Shown: positions 27,741 through 41,654, counted from the stretch's first letter. The stretch is DNA of 64,000 nt from Brachypodius melanocephalos (GCA_013398615.1 VZSR01000520.1:21751265-21815264), one strand, 5' to 3'. Made by a program: numbers and translations. Notes: a model not told the origin generated them from the sequence alone.

Positions 27741-28358
27741 CAGATTAAAAGTGGAATACAGTCCAGCAGTGTGCACACGTGAGCCAGAAAGAAAACTGTA
27801 CCCTAGGCTGGGCCAGAAGCATGTCGAGGAGCATGAGAAGTGGTTCTGTCCCTCTGCTCTAGTGAGACTCCACCTACAGAACTGCATCCACCTCTGGGGC
27901 TCTCAGGACAGGAGAGACCCGGACCTGCTGGAGAAGATCCAGAATAGGGCCACAAAGACCATCAGCAACTGGAGCACCTCTCCTGTGAAGACAGGCTGAG
28001 AGAATTGGCATTGTTTATCCTAGAGACAGGAAAGCTTGGAAACCTTATAGCAGACTGCCATCACTTAAAGGGGGCCCATAGGATAGATTGGGACAGACTT
28101 TTTAATAGGCAGAGTAGTGACCTGACAAGGGATAAGGTTTTTAAACTCAAACAGGTAGATCTAGATTAGATATTAGGGGAAAACCTGACTGTGATGGTGT
28201 CACTAGAAGAGGTTGACCAGAGAAGGAAGTTGTGGATGATCCATACATGGCCAGCTTGGATGAGGCAGCCTGGTCTAGTGAAAGGTGCTGCTGGCACAGT
28301 TGGCTCTAGATGATATTTAATTTGCCTTCCAAATAAAACCATTCCGTGATTCTATGAA
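27741..28358 (+). mobile_element. CR1 LINE fragment, about 620 bp
   Basis: Characteristic CR1 phrases are present: a block reading TGCATCCACCTCTGGGGCTC, then GACCTGCTGGAGAAGATCCA, and later the 3' end with AAACCATTCCGTGATTCTATGAA. The middle is diverged, with small insertions and deletions, so this is an older copy than the one at 11505. It is antisense to NOVA1, within intron 3. No intact reverse-transcriptase frame remains. Confidence 0.9.
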
Positions 28359-28808
28359 GTCTACTGAACCTTTATAGTCTGAAGAACTCATAATTCAAAC
28401 CAACAACCTCCATCTCCATTTAAGCCAATATTTTCAGCCATGTATTCTTAAACTCAGGTTTTATATTGGCATTTGAATGCAAAAGTTTTTATTTAAAAAT
28501 TAGTAAGTTTTCTTTTTTGTTGTTGATTAACATTTCTAGAGTACAAGCACTTGTTTTCAATAGAGTAACATGAAATTACAAATCTGAATTCAGACATTAA
28601 CTTCTGTAGATTTTGAATAACTGGAACCATGATAACTAAACAGAAGTTCCATGCATGAGACATTAATTATCTAGTGAAAAAGCTAAAGTGAAACTGGTTC
28701 CAATTAAAGCTTTAGTTAGAAGTTTTACATGTGAAAGTGTTCTTTCACATCTAGATTTACAAGGAGGAAATTCTAAATCCTTTTCTATGCTTTAAAAGAC
28801 CTAAACAT

Positions 28809-28905
28809 TTCATAGAATCAAAGAATCATTCAGGTAGGAAGGGATCTCAGAAGGCCAAACAGTGCAAAGTCCTGCTTGAAGCACAGTTATCTTTAAGGTA
28901 GGTCC
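28809..28905 (-). mobile_element. CR1 LINE 3'-end stub
   Basis: The plus strand reads ATAGAATCAAAGAATCATTC, then a GGTAGGAAGGGATCTCAGAAG segment and a CCTGCTTGAAGCA segment. This is the reverse complement of a CR1 3' terminus. It lies about 450 bp from the plus-oriented CR1, in opposite orientation, so the two are separate insertions. Confidence 0.8.
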
Positions 28906-30669
28906 TCTTTCCTTCCATAAAATGCACAGTTCAGCAATGGCCATCTCTGTTTCCATGTGCTTCCTGGACGGGCTGCTACAACATCTGCTACCTGCTACGA
29001 CTGAAAGCTGGAAGGAAAATTCAACCAGCCTACAAAAAAGTTGCAACAAATTCTGAAGTAGGTGATGAAACCGATTTAAGCAGTCTTTTCCATTGTTCAT
29101 AAGAGTTGCCATTAATTTAGAGGTGAAACTTAAAGCTTTGGATCTCAATTACAAAGACTAAACAACTCGGGCTCGTGATCTCTTATGAAAATGTTTTTTT
29201 GTTCCTGTAAGTTACAATATGGTTTGAAAGAGTTTTTATGACACTCTAATTAATAAAGAGAAAAAAAAAAAAAAGGAGCCTAAATGCTCATAGCAGTTTC
29301 TGGAAAGAAAAAGGGCATAGGAAACAGTTGGTTATTGTTCAATGATACTTAGAAATAACAGATGGTTGACATCCATGGAGATTGTCTATATTGTGTAGCT
29401 ATAAAAGATACAAACATTTGTGAATTAAACATCTATCAGACCTGCTTGGAAGAGAGAACTCCCTAGTAGCTACTGATAAGTCCAAAGGATTAGGAGAGAC
29501 AAAAAAAATGTACAGGGGAAGACTCAAAAGGAAGCACATAGATTTGCTTTCAGATATTCTGCAGCTGAAAAAGCTGAAGTTAAAGGGACAGAATGTTCAG
29601 AGAGTGATTCCATTAGTAAGGAGAAATGCCAGGCCAGAGTCAGCCTCTCTGTGTCCCATGCCTTGCCTGAAGACAGCAAGTGCTGAAATTCAGGTAGTCA
29701 GCAAAGGCTTTGCCTACTGCCTGTCTTCAATGAATCTATAACCAGAAATGCTCTTTCTTAGCTCCCTTCCCTGAGGTGAGTGCTGATAAAGCAGCCCAAA
29801 ACAGAGAAATTCCGACAGAGAAATGAGAGCTGCATGCTCATATAGACATGAGTGGCCTTGCAAGACTTCAGCTACTGGTATCTTTATTCATGGGGAGAAA
29901 AGTACATCTTTTTGACTGAAACGTTTTCAGAATCCCTAAATGAAGGTAATATCTATTATTTCAAATCAACTTGAAATTCTCCCATCTGCAATATTACCTT
30001 CTGTGCCACTGTTCTTGGGCAGCATTGTAAGACAGGAAGAACCATGTAAAATTTTGTGTAAAATTTTTTACACACACACAAAAAGTTATAAATATTAAGG
30101 CTTATTTTAAAAAATCTCAAAATTACTAGTATTAAAAATTTTACTAATAATTGTAATACAATTGTAATATTTGTGGTCTCAAGAAAATAACAATACTGGA
30201 GTTCTAAATCACGGCAACCTGTTATAAAATATTATTCTCTTAAATTTTGAAATCAAGGCATTATATCTTTCATTAAAGTACAGTATATTCTGACACTGAA
30301 GGACAGATTAATTCACTTCAAATTTTACCTAAGAACTCAGCTACCAATTTCATGTCTTGGAAAAAATAATGGATTTTAGGTTTGACTCAAATTTAGACTG
30401 AGTCAATATTTATAGTGTATTAATTTATCATGAACAGATATTGTCTCATTAAAAGAGAACTGAAACAATTCATTGTGGTTAAAATTGTTTAACATATGCA
30501 CATGCATATCCCCAAATATTTGAAGTTATATTATGCACCTGCATGTATACAAGTAATATATTTATATTTTAAGACATAGAGCTAGTATACATTGTACTTT
30601 AGTCTTAACTTCATTAACAGTGACTGCATTCACTAATCCATCCCTCCAGAACTTAATTGAACTTAACAT

Positions 30670-30830
30670 TTCAAACCAACAAACCCCAAACCAAACAAAC
30701 TTTCAAAAAAGAGGAAAAAAATTAAAAATTAAAAAATAAAAGCAAACCAGCAACAAGTAAACCAAACTAACCAACTAATCCAAAAACAAACCCCCAAAAT
30801 AAAAGAAAAACAACCTCAACAACCTTACAA
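30670..30830. repeat. A/C-rich low-complexity tract
   Basis: About 160 bp with very little G and long CAAAC/CCAAA-type runs on the plus strand. It is the longest of this class in the window. Confidence 0.85.
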
Positions 30831-32257
30831 ATATATTTTCTGAAGCAATAGTGTGGACAACAAGACATATCATCTTCAGACACAAGAGAGTCACTATTTA
30901 GGCATTTCACTAAAGAGCTCTGCAATCTAGTTTCTCAGGATCTTACTGACTTACCTAAAAACTAGCTTCATTTCAAAAGGGGAAAAACAGTTTTTATTGT
31001 AATAGAGTACACTCATTTCCCACTGGATTAAGAAATATTGGCATACAATCCAGTATTTTATCAGCAGAAAAGCCACTCAAAATATAGCTCAATTTCAGAT
31101 TTTTCTCTCTCTTTCAGGCATAATCATTATCGTGTCTAATAATTGAGAAAGTAATCCTATAAAATCGGGGGCTTTCTTTTTACTATTTTCTTATTAATTA
31201 TCTAGAGAAATTTGTATGAAAAATTATTGGATACAGAAAAATAAATAGTAGTAAATATTAGAAATCATATAAATGGTTTATGCACAGTTTCATCCACCTA
31301 AAGCAGTCTGTTGCAAACTCATCCTGCTCAAAACCATCTTTACATAAGCATTTTGTGTTTGTCACTGTATACAAAGTAAAATATTTGTACACAGTTATCA
31401 AATTATAGGAAACTGAACCTTGCCAGTGTAGAAGGACAAAACAATCTTTTCCCACATAGGATAGGTGAGAAACTAAAATCTGTCCTCTACAGGATAGAGA
31501 CAAAATTTTACTAATGTTCACTCATTTCTTTCTTCATTCTTTTCTTATTCAATAGAATGGAAAATAACTTTAAATCCTGTATGATGCATATTTCCCATTC
31601 TCCTTACAAAGTAATTTTTTTAAAATTAAAATTTCTATGGAAAATCAAAGAATAAAGAACTAGGGCAATAATAGCTTGCAAATAGTTTTTGTAGTACTCA
31701 AAGATTTTGAATGAAGCCAGTAAAAAATAGGCAAAAAGATGCCAAAAATAACATAAAATGAGATTGTAAAAAACTTCCCAAGCAAATTATCCTTATGTTT
31801 TCAAGTTCTTACAGGTAAGATTTTAAATTGTCTAATTTTGGGTCTAAAAAAAAAAGTTAGTTTTTTCTTTTATTTCTATACATAAACATAGAGAACATTC
31901 GGTTAATCTGTGATTTTTAGTAACAGTTAAGATTTACATAGGGTTCCACCATTTAAGATTAAAATTCAGTAATCTTTAACTAAGAAGTAGAGATCTATTA
32001 TCACCTTACACAGTAAAGAAAAATTTATGAAAGAAACACATTAGAGTATGGCATTGGAACTTATAAAAACACTGTCTAAAAGAACTGCTGAGAAACATGG
32101 AACGTGTAAGTACAAGGAAAAAAGAGTACCAGCAAGTTAATAAAGTCTAAAATGACATTTTTTAAAAGAACGTGTTATGTTTATGCCCCTTCCAGCACTA
32201 AAGTTTTAAGACTTCTAAGGAGCTGCTGTGACTCTCTATTCCCAACCAAAAACTCAC

Positions 32258-32424
32258 TTGTTTGATGCGGTCTGGGTTAACAGTGGTCTGAGGCTGTAGG
32301 ATGCTGACAGGCTCTGTCTTGGCCACATTCTGAGGCATTTCTCGAATCTTCTCTGCAATGAAGCCATGAACTGCATTCAGTGCTTCCACTGTTCCCTGGA
32401 TCAGACACACCCGCTCTGTAGTAC
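32258..32424 (-). CDS. NOVA1: NOVA1 exon 3, C-terminal half of KH domain 1 plus linker
   Basis: The minus-strand exon follows the acceptor TTTTGCTGTTTGCAG and ends at CAA|GTGAGT. Its 167 nt comprise two bases completing a split glycine codon (phase-1 acceptor) and 55 codons, ending in phase 0, so it joins exon 4 or a later phase-0 exon directly. The peptide runs from TTERVCLIQGTVEALNAV through FIAEKIREMPQNVAK to TTVNPDRIKQ. It matches NOVA1 rather than NOVA2, which as I recall differs at several of these positions (for example VCLVQGTAEALNAVHSF). Residues 1-30 form the last strand and C-terminal helix of KH1; residues 31-55 are the interdomain linker. The RNA-gripping GxxG loop lies in the preceding exon, outside the window. 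NOVA1 is a nuclear neuronal RNA-binding protein that controls alternative splicing through YCAY clusters. If the intron were retained, the frame would run about 19 codons further to a stop near 32198. Confidence 0.98.
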
Positions 32425-34500
32425 CTGCAAACAGCAAAAGTCCATCTGAATGGGGTGCATTCCTCAAGATCCCAAAAACTGCTTCAGTTAGGGCACAAAG
32501 ATGGCACTCAAATGCAATGCTGCAAAATCAGTGAGCAATGCATTCCTGAAAGTACAAATGAGAGATTTCTGAAAGATAACACACTGACAATGTGAAGGTA
32601 TTTTTAACTCCTACTGGTGTAGAACCCACAATCACTAACTTTCCAAGTCACCCTGGACATCATCAGTCACAATACTCATAAATTTCTTCCAAAATGAAAT
32701 TCTTCTGTTTGTGCTACAAAAAAAAATCCACACCAATTCTTATATACTGATGTCTTATTTAAAAACATCTACAGGATGGCTAAAGATGGATGCAGAACTG
32801 TGGAAAAATACTGCCTTGATTTTTTTTTTTTGGTGATTTTTTTTTGATTTGTTTTTGATGATTAAATGGCTTTACTGTATTAAAAAAGACTATTTTACAT
32901 ATTGGGTTACAGTTTGATACCTCCTCACTAAACAAATAACATAAAACCCCCCAGTATCAATCCTAAGGATAAGAGTATGACACTTCACTGAAACAATCCA
33001 TGTTCTGTATTCCATGTATCAAACCACTTAAATAGGTTCCAGAAAATCAATTTTGACTTGAAAAACAGGATCTGACAGGAGTTGGAAACAAACTCCTCCA
33101 ACTCCCCAAAACCTAAAAGCAACTGAAAAATGAATATTGTATTTTACAATTCTTTTCTGCAGGAATACCAACACAGGACAACATACATGCTCAGGTAAAA
33201 CTGCTTTAAAATTTCACATAATACATACTGTCAAAAACATATTCTTCACTTTCAACGTACACAATTTTTTGATATTCATTTCCTCACTGTTGTCTTCAAA
33301 TACCAGTACAACAGTTCTACTAACAGAAGACAATTATAACAGGAACTATCAAGACATTAGTGTATTCTTAAAAATGTAGCAATATCATATCAACTGATTA
33401 TTGTTGCAAAGATAAGCCAGATACATATTTCTAGTCAGTAGCAGTGCATATTTTGCTTCAAGACTATGGAGAGTGCGAGGAAAATAACAAATCTAAGCCA
33501 TGGAAGTAGCACAAAAATAAACATTTTTTTTTCATTGATATAGTCCTACTAAATACTATTGATAAGGTCACAAACTAATCTTTTCTCACATAAAATTCAT
33601 TCACTCTACCTAAGAAAATAAAAATGACAATGTAATGATGTGGCAAATATTAACAAGTTTGCAACAATTTCTGAAGTTGACCACAGGTTGGTTGGCCTCA
33701 TTTCCACTCTACAACCTGCATGGAATCACATAGATTAATGTACCAGAGTGGTAAGCAACCTGCTCCATAAAATTCCCTTCCAATCAATTTTATGCTTATA
33801 CAATCAGCTTTTATAATCTTAAAATATGCTCCTTACAATAGTGCAACATAGACTTTAACAAAGAATAGCACGGTAACCTTAGCAATTTCCAAGAAAAAAA
33901 ATTGCGTTTTATTAGTTAATGCTCTTCCCCTGCTTCTGTGGATGATCTCTAATATGAAATATTTTATTGTCTAAAGATGAAGGAGAACACTAAGAGCCTT
34001 GCCTGCTCTTAAGATAACATATTCACATATACTTAAAATCTGATTTTTGTCTTAAGTATCAGGCAATACTGAAATTCCACACTGGTAGAAGCACTACAGC
34101 AAAAAAAGAATGAGACCCAGGGGTTTTTTTTGTCTATAAAAAGATATTATTTAAAAATAATTAAAATTTCGATTGAAACATGTCAACCAATATTTCAAAA
34201 TATGTCAGTTTAGTAATCCTTGATACAAAATATAAAATTAGAACGTTTGCACTTTTTAACGGAAAATTAATAAAAGTCTCCCAATCAAATGCATATTTCT
34301 CAAGAGGAAGGTTTTAAAAACATTTTTGTGCCACCTTACAGCATCTTTTCAACAAATCAACTCCAAAATACTGCTAATTTTCTTTTCCAAACGCTCTGTC
34401 AGAAAAGGGAGTTTGAGTGACATGAGTGAAAGTCACCACAGCAAATGAAACTTGGTTCCTAGACAAAGCTTTTTAATGCCTTTTTCCTTCTTGGCTCCCT

Positions 34501-34990
34501 CCCCTTTTGCAAACATCGCCTGTGGTTTCTGTGTAAAGCAAGCCAGCCCCAAGGCAATGCTCCGGGGAGTCTTTACAAGGTAGTATTAATTGTCTCCTAA
34601 ACGATGAGCGGCGAGGTGGGCTGATCAATGCAGCTAATGCAAGTGTTCTCTGGGTCAGCAGACAACACACTGCAACACAACACCGATCGGGTTACGGCCA
34701 GCACCGAGCCTCATCCACGGAGCACTTAACAGGGATGGCTCCTGTCAAAACACTGCCGTGGAAAACACGCAGGGCTAAATGGGAATTTCCTTAGACTCCA
34801 CACTAAGTGACTAAAGGGTGTTTGCCAAGCCGTGCTGTTTTAGAAGGTGCAGCGTAATAAAAACATGCCCCATGTCATACTGCAGAGCAAACATGCTACA
34901 TTTCAGGATGCATAAACTAGGAGGTAGCAGCAGAAATCACTGCTCCACGAGAAAATAACGTTGTGCAAAAACACGTCTCGCGCTGAGTTA
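34501..34990. promoter_or_regulatory. CpG-retaining GC-richer block upstream of exon 3
   Basis: I count about 19 CpG dinucleotides in roughly 490 bp at about 46% G+C, giving an observed/expected ratio near 0.7. The surrounding intron has very few CpG. Dense spots are 34599-34613, 34684-34719 and 34948-34982. Lack of CpG decay suggests either an unmethylated regulatory element (internal promoter or enhancer) or a recent insertion. There is no TATA box or recognisable first exon, so the regulatory reading is an inference. Confidence 0.35.
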
Positions 34991-35032
34991 AAGTTCTAAA
35001 TTGCATACTTGCTTTGATAGTCACATGCACCC

Positions 35033-35055
35033 AAAAAAAAAAAAAAAAAAAAAAA
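35033..35055. repeat. 23-nt A homopolymer
   Basis: An uninterrupted run of 23 A begins right after CACATGCACCC. It follows the CpG-retaining block within 50 bp. No polyadenylation signal lies in the preceding 30 nt, so it is not clearly a retrocopy tail. Confidence 0.95.
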
Positions 35056-38000
35056 GTGGAGAAATTGTACACCTATACAGTTTTGAATTGTCTTAATCTT
35101 TTTGAAGCAATGTTGTCACATTCCTTCACAACTGCAATAGCTTTTCACTCAGATACTAGAGTACAAGAATTTACAAGAATTATGCAAAAGAAAAATTGCC
35201 AGCTACATGACCAACCTGTACAGTATAAATAAACCTACGAATCACTAACACTGGTAAAATTTCTGCCATTTTAAGAGCTTTTAGGCTCCATTAGAGTATG
35301 AATTAAGAGTGTCAGACTGCTCATAATTTTCCATTAACAGTTTTATGCAATCCTTTTTTCACATTTCTGTGAAAAAAAAGCTCAGCCATCTATATATATA
35401 CTTTTTTGTCGTATGATTTTCAAAATATCTACTTAAAATACAGATCTAATTTTTGAAACAGGTGACAATCAAATTACCAAAAATCACTGTCCTTAATTAT
35501 GTTGTATAACTATAACCAATATAAAAACATTGTTTGTTAAAATTTATTTACAATTCATTTAGATGCTAGGGTCATGTATTGTACGCTGCCCTTTATATAT
35601 GAAGATACAAAACATATACAAGAGAAGATTAATTTTGATATAGATAATGGACAAATGTAGAATAGGTGGTCATCACCTCTGTATATTCCATAAACCCAGA
35701 AAAAAAGTTTTTATGTCTTTTCAATAACAATAATAGAAACTTGCGTGTGTCTATAAATTGGAAAAAAAAATCTAAAAACATGCTGCTGATGTTTCTACAA
35801 CCATTTAATGTTTATTTTTTTCTAAGGAACACAAATATTTTTCAGCAAGTGCAGTGCTGTTTCTTTCCCCTTGTACTAGAATTCAAATTCAATTTGCATG
35901 TGTGGGTTTTAACTTTTTCTTATCAAATAAGAGGCAGAATCTAATTGCACAAAAAAAACCCTGTCTGTACAGTCACCAAAAATTTATTTGCAAAACCATC
36001 AGAGAAAAAAAGAAACCTTTATCATTTTTTTTTTAGTTTATTTTGTTTAGTTTACAGAGGGGTGTTTTCAGGCCCTGTTTTTTTTCACATGGCATTAGAT
36101 AGAATATTTCTTTATTCTCCAGTTCCATGGCAGAGTGAAAAGTTAAACCATTACCAGGCACCACACAATTTACAGGAAACTAAAAAAAAAACCTCTTTTG
36201 ATACCTAATCAATTAGGACTAAAACAAACAGGCTTGCAATAACTTTAAGAGCTCATTTTTCCTCCTACCTCATGTAACTATCTAAAATTTTACTTCTGGC
36301 AAATATCCTTGGATACCACACTAATTTTTTCAAGAGCTTCCAAACAACAGACCATGATTTTTCTCTGTGTTACTTACTTATTAGCTGATATAGCTTTTAA
36401 AACAACCACTAGAATAAATGGCAGGAGATGCAACAGGATAAATGATCCTGATGCTTTTGATGTTTGTATTTCTGTACTTAACTGGCATGCATCTATATAT
36501 GGTTGCCACTAAAATTTAAAATGCTTACTTCAAAGACTCTGATTCAATGTGTAGGAGTTCTTCTGCACTCACAGAAACGCTCACTAAATGTTAAATGTGC
36601 TTCTGAATTTTTGGAAAATAAGAAGCATTTCTGAGTTGAAATGTTTTGGGGAATGCACGGTACCTTTCAGAAATCTCTGGCATTTATATGACTCTATAAA
36701 CTTTAAACTAGGCTTCTATGTCGATCTTAAAAGAGAATCTGAATACCTAAAATGCACAATGCAATAGCAGCCCAGTGTAATCCCAATACATCCACTAATT
36801 AAATCTCCTTGCATTTTTCCAGCATACTGTGCCAATTTCTTTGATACTAAAATGAAGAACCTTTTAGTGAGAGAAGCCAAAGCTAAAAACCTGAACTAAG
36901 TGAAAGCTGCACTACATTCTCTCATCTGCTCATTCACATTAAACTTTTTGTTTGACGACTCCCTACAGCACTCTACTAAACCCAATGTCCCATACATGTA
37001 TTTTTGTGACCCATGATCAACTGGCTGTTAAGAGTAGGATTCTATAGAACGACACACAGACCTACTCAGCCAAAAACTGGTCTTGCAAACCCCTTGGTAA
37101 AATAGGACTGTGCTTTGACACTACTCCCAAGCAAACTAAAAATTGTCAGTAAATTGCTTAACATGAAATTCCAATAAACTCTTCCTTGGATATAAATATT
37201 TCACTGCAGATTTGCACAAAGCCTCAGAAAATGAAAGTCATAAAATATTTTTTTTTTTAATTCAAATGCATTAGAAGTATCTCACAAGGCCTTCAACAGA
37301 CATAAAAAACCTTTGCCATACAAATGATAAAATGTACAGTCTTAAATGCAACACGTAAAAACATCCCACAGATGTGTGAAGTGTTACAGAAATCTCAACT
37401 GGAGAGTTTTCTCCTTCAGTTCTTCTCTCTCTCTCTCCTATCCTTTTTGTTTCTCAACAGAGAATTAACTGGCCTTAACAGAGTCTGTACCCATATTCCT
37501 CACTGACCAAAAGGCGTCTCCCAAAGCAAAGTCTAATGATGTCAGACTTCCCAAACTGAAAGGGGAAACAGGCGCTGGTACAAATTCTAGGGCATTGATG
37601 TTTTGCTTTTGTTTTCAACCAGACAAAAGAACGTTGGAACTGCTTGCACAGGACACTCACACAAATAAGGGCGTGGACACAGGAAGCCTTACTACCCTTA
37701 GCAGAAGAACCCAACTGCTGAACTCAGGTTAAAAACACATCTTTTAGGCATGACATATGGACAGCTGTGCAAATATGGGTGCACATACCTACTCATACCC
37801 ACATATATGTCAATTTGGTTTACTCAGATTGAATGAGTGACAACTTTCACTAGAACTCAGATATCGAAATGGATTGAGTTTAAAAATTCTGAAAAACTTA
37901 TTAAATGTCTGAATACTCAGAGTTATATGAAAACAAGTTTACAATCCATCGTGATTTGGTCACAAGACTGAATTACATGAATCCAGGTTTACTGTAGTTA

Positions 38001-41000
38001 TGACTAAAGAAACAGATTATTCCCATGTGAGAAAGCATGGAAATTAAAAAAAAACCTCAAACCTCATTATGAAAGGTTTAGAAGAGATGATGAGTCATCT
38101 TACAAAGCAAACAATCCCTTGAATATAAACTGATTTGTTATGTATCAGCTATGGCTTTGATGATGATTTCCCAGAAACTTAGTTACATAAAGAGAGATGA
38201 AGAATTACTAATTATTGCTATACTGTCATGTGTAAGAGACAGGATTACAACTACTTCTCTTTGTTTAAGAGTTCTTAATAAAAAAATAAAGATTCCACTG
38301 CAAAGGTGGTAATTGTCTCCAAAACCAAAGGAAAAGGCCACAGATTTTTTTTTTTTTTTTACGTCTATGGTTCTATGTAGGAGCGTTACTCAGATGAGAA
38401 ACACTCACAGAGAAAGTATGTGTGCAAATTAATGCCCAAATGGCTGCAATGAAAGTGAACATACTCTAACCATGCTTTGGGAAAACATGTTTCTGGAAAA
38501 TAAAAGCACTGGAAATAAGAAAGCCCTCAAACCATGGACAGAAGCACTATACCCTTAATAATTTTGTTTGTGGGAATGTTTGTCTTTGTATATTATTTGT
38601 AAAAGTATCTCTAACAGATGAACTACTGTTTAATCAAACAAAACTCACCTGAGTGCATAGTAACATTTACAATAAAAAAGGGAATATAAAACATAAAATT
38701 TAAATAAAATACAAAATAGTTAAATTTAATCATTGCTATTTACATCTTCCCCCTAAAAAAAAATCACAGAAGTTTTGATGATCCCCAAATTGCATGGTAT
38801 TCACTGCTAACAAAAAGATTTTTCTCTTAACAGTGGTAATATGGTGGATGGACTTCCTTATGCTTCTGATTTTTTTTTTTTTTAATTATTTTGAACAATT
38901 ATTATGATTATTCACCATTACGATACTTTCTAATAATGGAATATAACAATTTTATTATTCATGTATTTTTTTAGATTATCAGTGCATGGAATTTTGCACA
39001 GAGTTACTGTTTTTTTCCCTATCAGTAACCATCTAAATAAGCAAACATTTATTAAAATCGAGAAGTGAAATTTGGTGAAAATGTGAAAGTCTGTGATGGG
39101 TAAAGCTTTCAAACTCATTAAAAACCAAGCACACACAATACTACCAGAACACCATATCTACTGGAGAAAAGAAAATAAGTGACCTTATTTTTAGAAGAGA
39201 ATGAAAGAAAAGAAATAGCATATGTTTTTCAACATATCTGGAATGAATTTTTTTATTAACAAAAGAATGTGAGACTATTTTTTCCTGCAAAGTAATGTTC
39301 AATTGGCAATTACTGCTTTTATACTACGTTACAGTAATATGAACCTTTGTTCGTAATGCCTCCTACACGTACAATTACCAAACCAAAGGGAAAAAAACAC
39401 CCATTTAAACAGTAAAATATATACTCTGAGAAATTGTAGGAACTGATACATTTTATAATTTCGAGTGGTAACAGCTGAAATCACCAAGGGAGCTTTTCTC
39501 CTTAAAAAAAATTCTCGAGTTCCATAGTTTAAAAGTCAGTAAAAAGCTTTGGAAAATCCTCCTGGATACGCTGAGCTGCTCAAGAAATCGAATCACATAA
39601 TACAATCATCGACATTTATTTGTTTAGAGGAAGCAAATTCCAAACTTCAGGTAAATGAGCCACACTCAAAGTTTAGATTAGAAACTCTAATAAAATATTT
39701 GTGACTGTATGTACATTTTTTTCCATATCTTGCAGGTAAACACTGAAATCAATCAGAGGAGCATGATTTTTCGAGAGTATGCCCATTACTATCGAAAGCT
39801 TTTTAAATTAAGTCATGATCCTCCAAGAAATCACCTTTATCTACAGCATTCAAGGCAAACATCAGAGACAAGCGTAATTCCAGGTATGAAAAAAACATAA
39901 AGAAACACGCTATAATAACTGTATCATTAGAACTATTCTACATAGTAGCCCAGAAATATGAGGAGAGAGACAAGGATACATATACGCCTTTTGTTTTCAG
40001 ACTAAGAATGTTCTGTCAAAACCAGGATGTGCTCCCATTGTGCTGCAGTCATTATAGCACACATCTGGAATAGGCCCATACGAACACATGTGCACAAACA
40101 CAAACCACAATCTTTTTGTATTTAGCACCTTCTTTTCTCATCTCTAAGTGCTGGTCTAATTCCATGCTCTGATCATAGTAGATTTTATATGCTGTATTTT
40201 TAATTCAACCCATAGCTCCCCAGCAGCAGACGCTAGTTCAGAGTTTACACGGTAAGAAGGTAGGAAGAGTTTCTGATTACTGCTCAAACATTTAGTATGT
40301 CGCACTTATTTTTCTTTGTCTTCCCAGCTCCTTCCTGATTGCCAGATTGCAACCCTTCTAGAGCATGTCCTGCTGATTTATCTATGAATGGCATAAGTCT
40401 CCCCTAAATTTAGGTTTTTAGAATTTATGTCCTGAATCCAATGTAGCCGGTTAAGAAAGACAGGGATGTCCATGAGCAGTGCACCCCATCTACATTTAGA
40501 TGGAAACATTCCAAAAGATAAAAAGCTCTCGCCTTTAATTTTGCAAGGAACTCTTAGTTTGGATAAGATGGAGGGCTCCTCAAAGGCTCGCTACATACAT
40601 GCATAACACAATACTGTTTTCCAGAGACAGATACAACAGAAATAGTGAATTACTCTTCTTACTAAAGCTGTAATAATTACTATAGCAACATTAAAAACAT
40701 TACCTGGTGTAGGAAGAAAGCATTATGTAAAACGATTTTGGTGCTGTAAGAGGTAAATTGAAGTTTAATAAAGTGATATTTTTCTCAAAAACCAATGACA
40801 CACACATTTCTGCCCACGAGAATATTTATATAAATAAATAAGTGTTTTGTCATATAATATGTCTACAATAAAAAGGAGTAGAAAATGTTATATAGGCAGA
40901 ACTGTTTCTAAATAGGACTTTTTCACAACTTTTTGCACTGGATGACAGTTGCTCGTTCTCTATTTTTATAGCTACACATCCTTTTTTCCCAACTACTCAA

Positions 41001-41654
41001 AAATTCCTGCTTCACAAGTATTTCATGGACTATTTTCATTCTTTTACAAAATTACTTTTAAAATAGCCAAGGTAGATATAATGGCCCTGGGAAGTTCAGT
41101 ACCAATGAGAATCAGATGAAGCGAACAAAAGCTCCCCTGCCAGTACTGATTGAGCCAGACAGGAGCCTTTTTAAAAGGCCAGTCATTTTGTGACTATTTT
41201 CAACTATCTAAAAGAATAATGTAATAATTTAATATTTATACAAATGGTACAAGATTTCAATGTGTTTAATATTTTTATTATTGGATTTGAAGGAAGGAAT
41301 CTGCATCTCAAAGGACTCCAAGGAATAACAGTTTTTCCACAGCTACTTTCTAAGAGTTGCCTCATGGGCTGGAATTTCTAATTAATCTGAGTAAGTTACT
41401 GATGCTGAGATACTCCTCCATGGCCCTGCTGTGCAGTAACACAAGAAAAACTTTACAGAATTAAGAACCTCACCAGTTCTTCTCCTCAATAGGCAACAAA
41501 AGACAAGTTCACCTCTAAAAATTGAGACTCTCTACAGATACAAATAGATGTGAAATTGCCTCCTTTCTGTATTTGCCTGAGAGCTCGTTTTTAGAGGATG
41601 GCAGCAGATTTATAAATGAAGAATGAGAATTCCACGAATGGTATCTAATCTGTG

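Larger units (their letters stand above)
22595..32257 (-). other. NOVA1: NOVA1 intron 3, between exons 3 and 4 (complete)
   Basis: This is a complete 9,663-nt intron. In gene direction it begins GTGAGTTTTT at 32257 and ends TTTGTTCCCAG at 22595. It holds A/C low-complexity tracts (24421-24498, 24570-24630 and 30670-30830), a sense-opposed CR1 at 27741-28358, a short CR1 3' end at 28809-28905, and a dinucleotide-like TA/CA stretch at 25261-25290. The remaining sequence is A+T-rich with no recognisable exon, RNA gene or element. Confidence 0.92.

Noticed and set aside
33078..33105. 9-bp inverted repeat GGAGTTGGA / TCCAACTCC
   Set aside because: Short arms; expected several times by chance in a window this size.
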